Of a DNA stretch of 64,000 nt, positions 63,620-64,000 are shown one piece after another. The notes beneath the pieces were generated by a model that saw only the letters and a list, made by a program, of their open reading frames with translations, searched no databases and was not told the DNA's origin. The translations under genes and the position numbers were made by a program. The stretch's first letter is position 1; every line of letters begins with the position of its first letter. The DNA is from Pseudohalocynthiibacter aestuariivivens (GTDB taxonomy: Bacteria; Pseudomonadota; Alphaproteobacteria; Rhodobacterales; Rhodobacteraceae): positions 2,108,001 through 2,172,000 of the forward strand of contig NZ_CP049037.1 in the NCBI RefSeq assembly GCF_011040495.1, read 5' to 3'.

Positions 63620-64000
63620 TGGACAAGTTCGAAAAACTCAGCGGCGTCGCCGCACCGATGCCGCTGATCAACGTCGATACCGACATGATCATCCCCAAGC
63701 AGTTCCTGAAAACGATCAAACGGTCAGGGCTGGGCGTGAATCTCTTTGACGAGATGCGCTACGACGATGACGGTCAGGAAATCCCCGATTTCGTACTGAA
63801 CCAACCGGCCTATCGTGACGCCGAAATTCTGGTGGCAGGCGATAATTTCGGCTGCGGTTCGTCGCGTGAACATGCGCCCTGGGCGATCAAGGATTTCGGC
63901 ATTCGCTGCGTCATCGCGCCCAGCTTTGCGGATATCTTTCACAACAACTGCTTCAAGAACGGTATCCTGCCGATCGCTCTGCCACAGGAACAGGTCGACA
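63619..64000 (+). CDS. leuD: 3-isopropylmalate dehydratase small subunit, 3' truncated by the window
   Basis: 127 codons visible, no stop before the edge; the full protein is about 200 residues. Starts at the ATG sharing its A with the leu[44 protein letters not shown] and [17 protein letters not shown] identify LeuD. Partner of LeuC. Confidence 0.96.
   Translation, partial: MDKFEKLSGVAAPMPLINVDTDMIIPKQFLKTIKRSGLGVNLFDEMRYDDDGQEIPDFVLNQPAYRDAEILVAGDNFGCGSSREHAPWAIKDFGIRCVIAPSFADIFHNNCFKNGILPIALPQEQVD

Noticed and set aside
1..64000. tRNA, rRNA and CRISPR
   Set aside because: No T-loop/anticodon arrangement, rRNA stretch or regular 25-40 bp spaced repeats noticed on either strand by eye; a covariance search could still find something missed.

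Overview
The window looks like chromosomal DNA of a marine alphaproteobacterium of the Rhodobacteraceae (Roseobacter group). The support is GC-rich coding sequence (about 60% by eye), many ATGA or GTGA start/stop overlaps, and characteristic families: Hint_2 proteins, the Hsp20/DUF1150 pair, an IalB-like exported protein, BioMNY, a type II lumazine synthase behind an FMN riboswitch, serB divergent from serCA with a serC-motif-like leader, and a carnitine dehydrogenase-thioesterase fusion. I saw no rRNA, tRNA, CRISPR array, intact transposase or prophage. Most of the window is ordinary core metabolism. Both ends cut a gene: a Hint protein on the left, leuD on the right.

Layout. 0-5 kb: two overlapping Hint-domain genes, dapD with a small partner, a threonine dehydratase-like enzyme and a LOG-family protein. 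5-12.4 kb: two paralogous small unknown proteins, rlmN, an MDR oxidoreductase, an IalB-like protein, a type II asparaginase, FMN riboswitch plus ribH2, a YCII protein and serB. 12.5-20.8 kb: serC-serA behind a structured leader, an M20 amidohydrolase, panBC, an exported unknown and a YcaQ-like glycosylase. 20.9-28.4 kb: an unusual acyl-metabolism set (shortened AMP-ligase, active-site-deficient thiolase, fused E1 alpha/beta dehydrogenase, FabD-like acyltransferase) that brackets the bioMNY biotin transporter on the opposite strand. 28.5-32 kb: a TRAP transporter and a cold-shock gene.

32.2-41.5 kb is the most coherent system: a carnitine/gamma-butyrobetaine locus. It encodes an ADP-forming acyl-CoA ligase, an acyl-CoA dehydrogenase and a carnitinyl-CoA dehydratase (gamma-butyrobetaine to carnitine), then a carnitine dehydrogenase fused to a betainyl-CoA thioesterase, a BKACE cleavage enzyme, an SDR and a divergent GlxA/CdhR-type regulator (carnitine to glycine betaine plus acetoacetate). 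A 211-bp inverted-repeat element sits inside the operon.

41.5-64 kb: tdk, a KAS III-like enzyme, a 2-hydroxyacid dehydrogenase, csaA, proC, ybjN (behind a candidate structured RNA), ubiK, the lgt-midA-pgeF operon, a third Hint protein, an Lrp regulator divergent from trxB, an MBL protein, an outer-membrane-like protein, a GT10 fucosyltransferase-like enzyme, hsp20-DUF1150 behind a heat-shock-type promoter, purEK, rnr and leuCD. The least explained items are the acyl/biotin island, the palindromic repeat elements, the ybjN leader RNA, the small paralogs near 5-6 kb, and the loss of the catalytic Cys in two of three Hint proteins.
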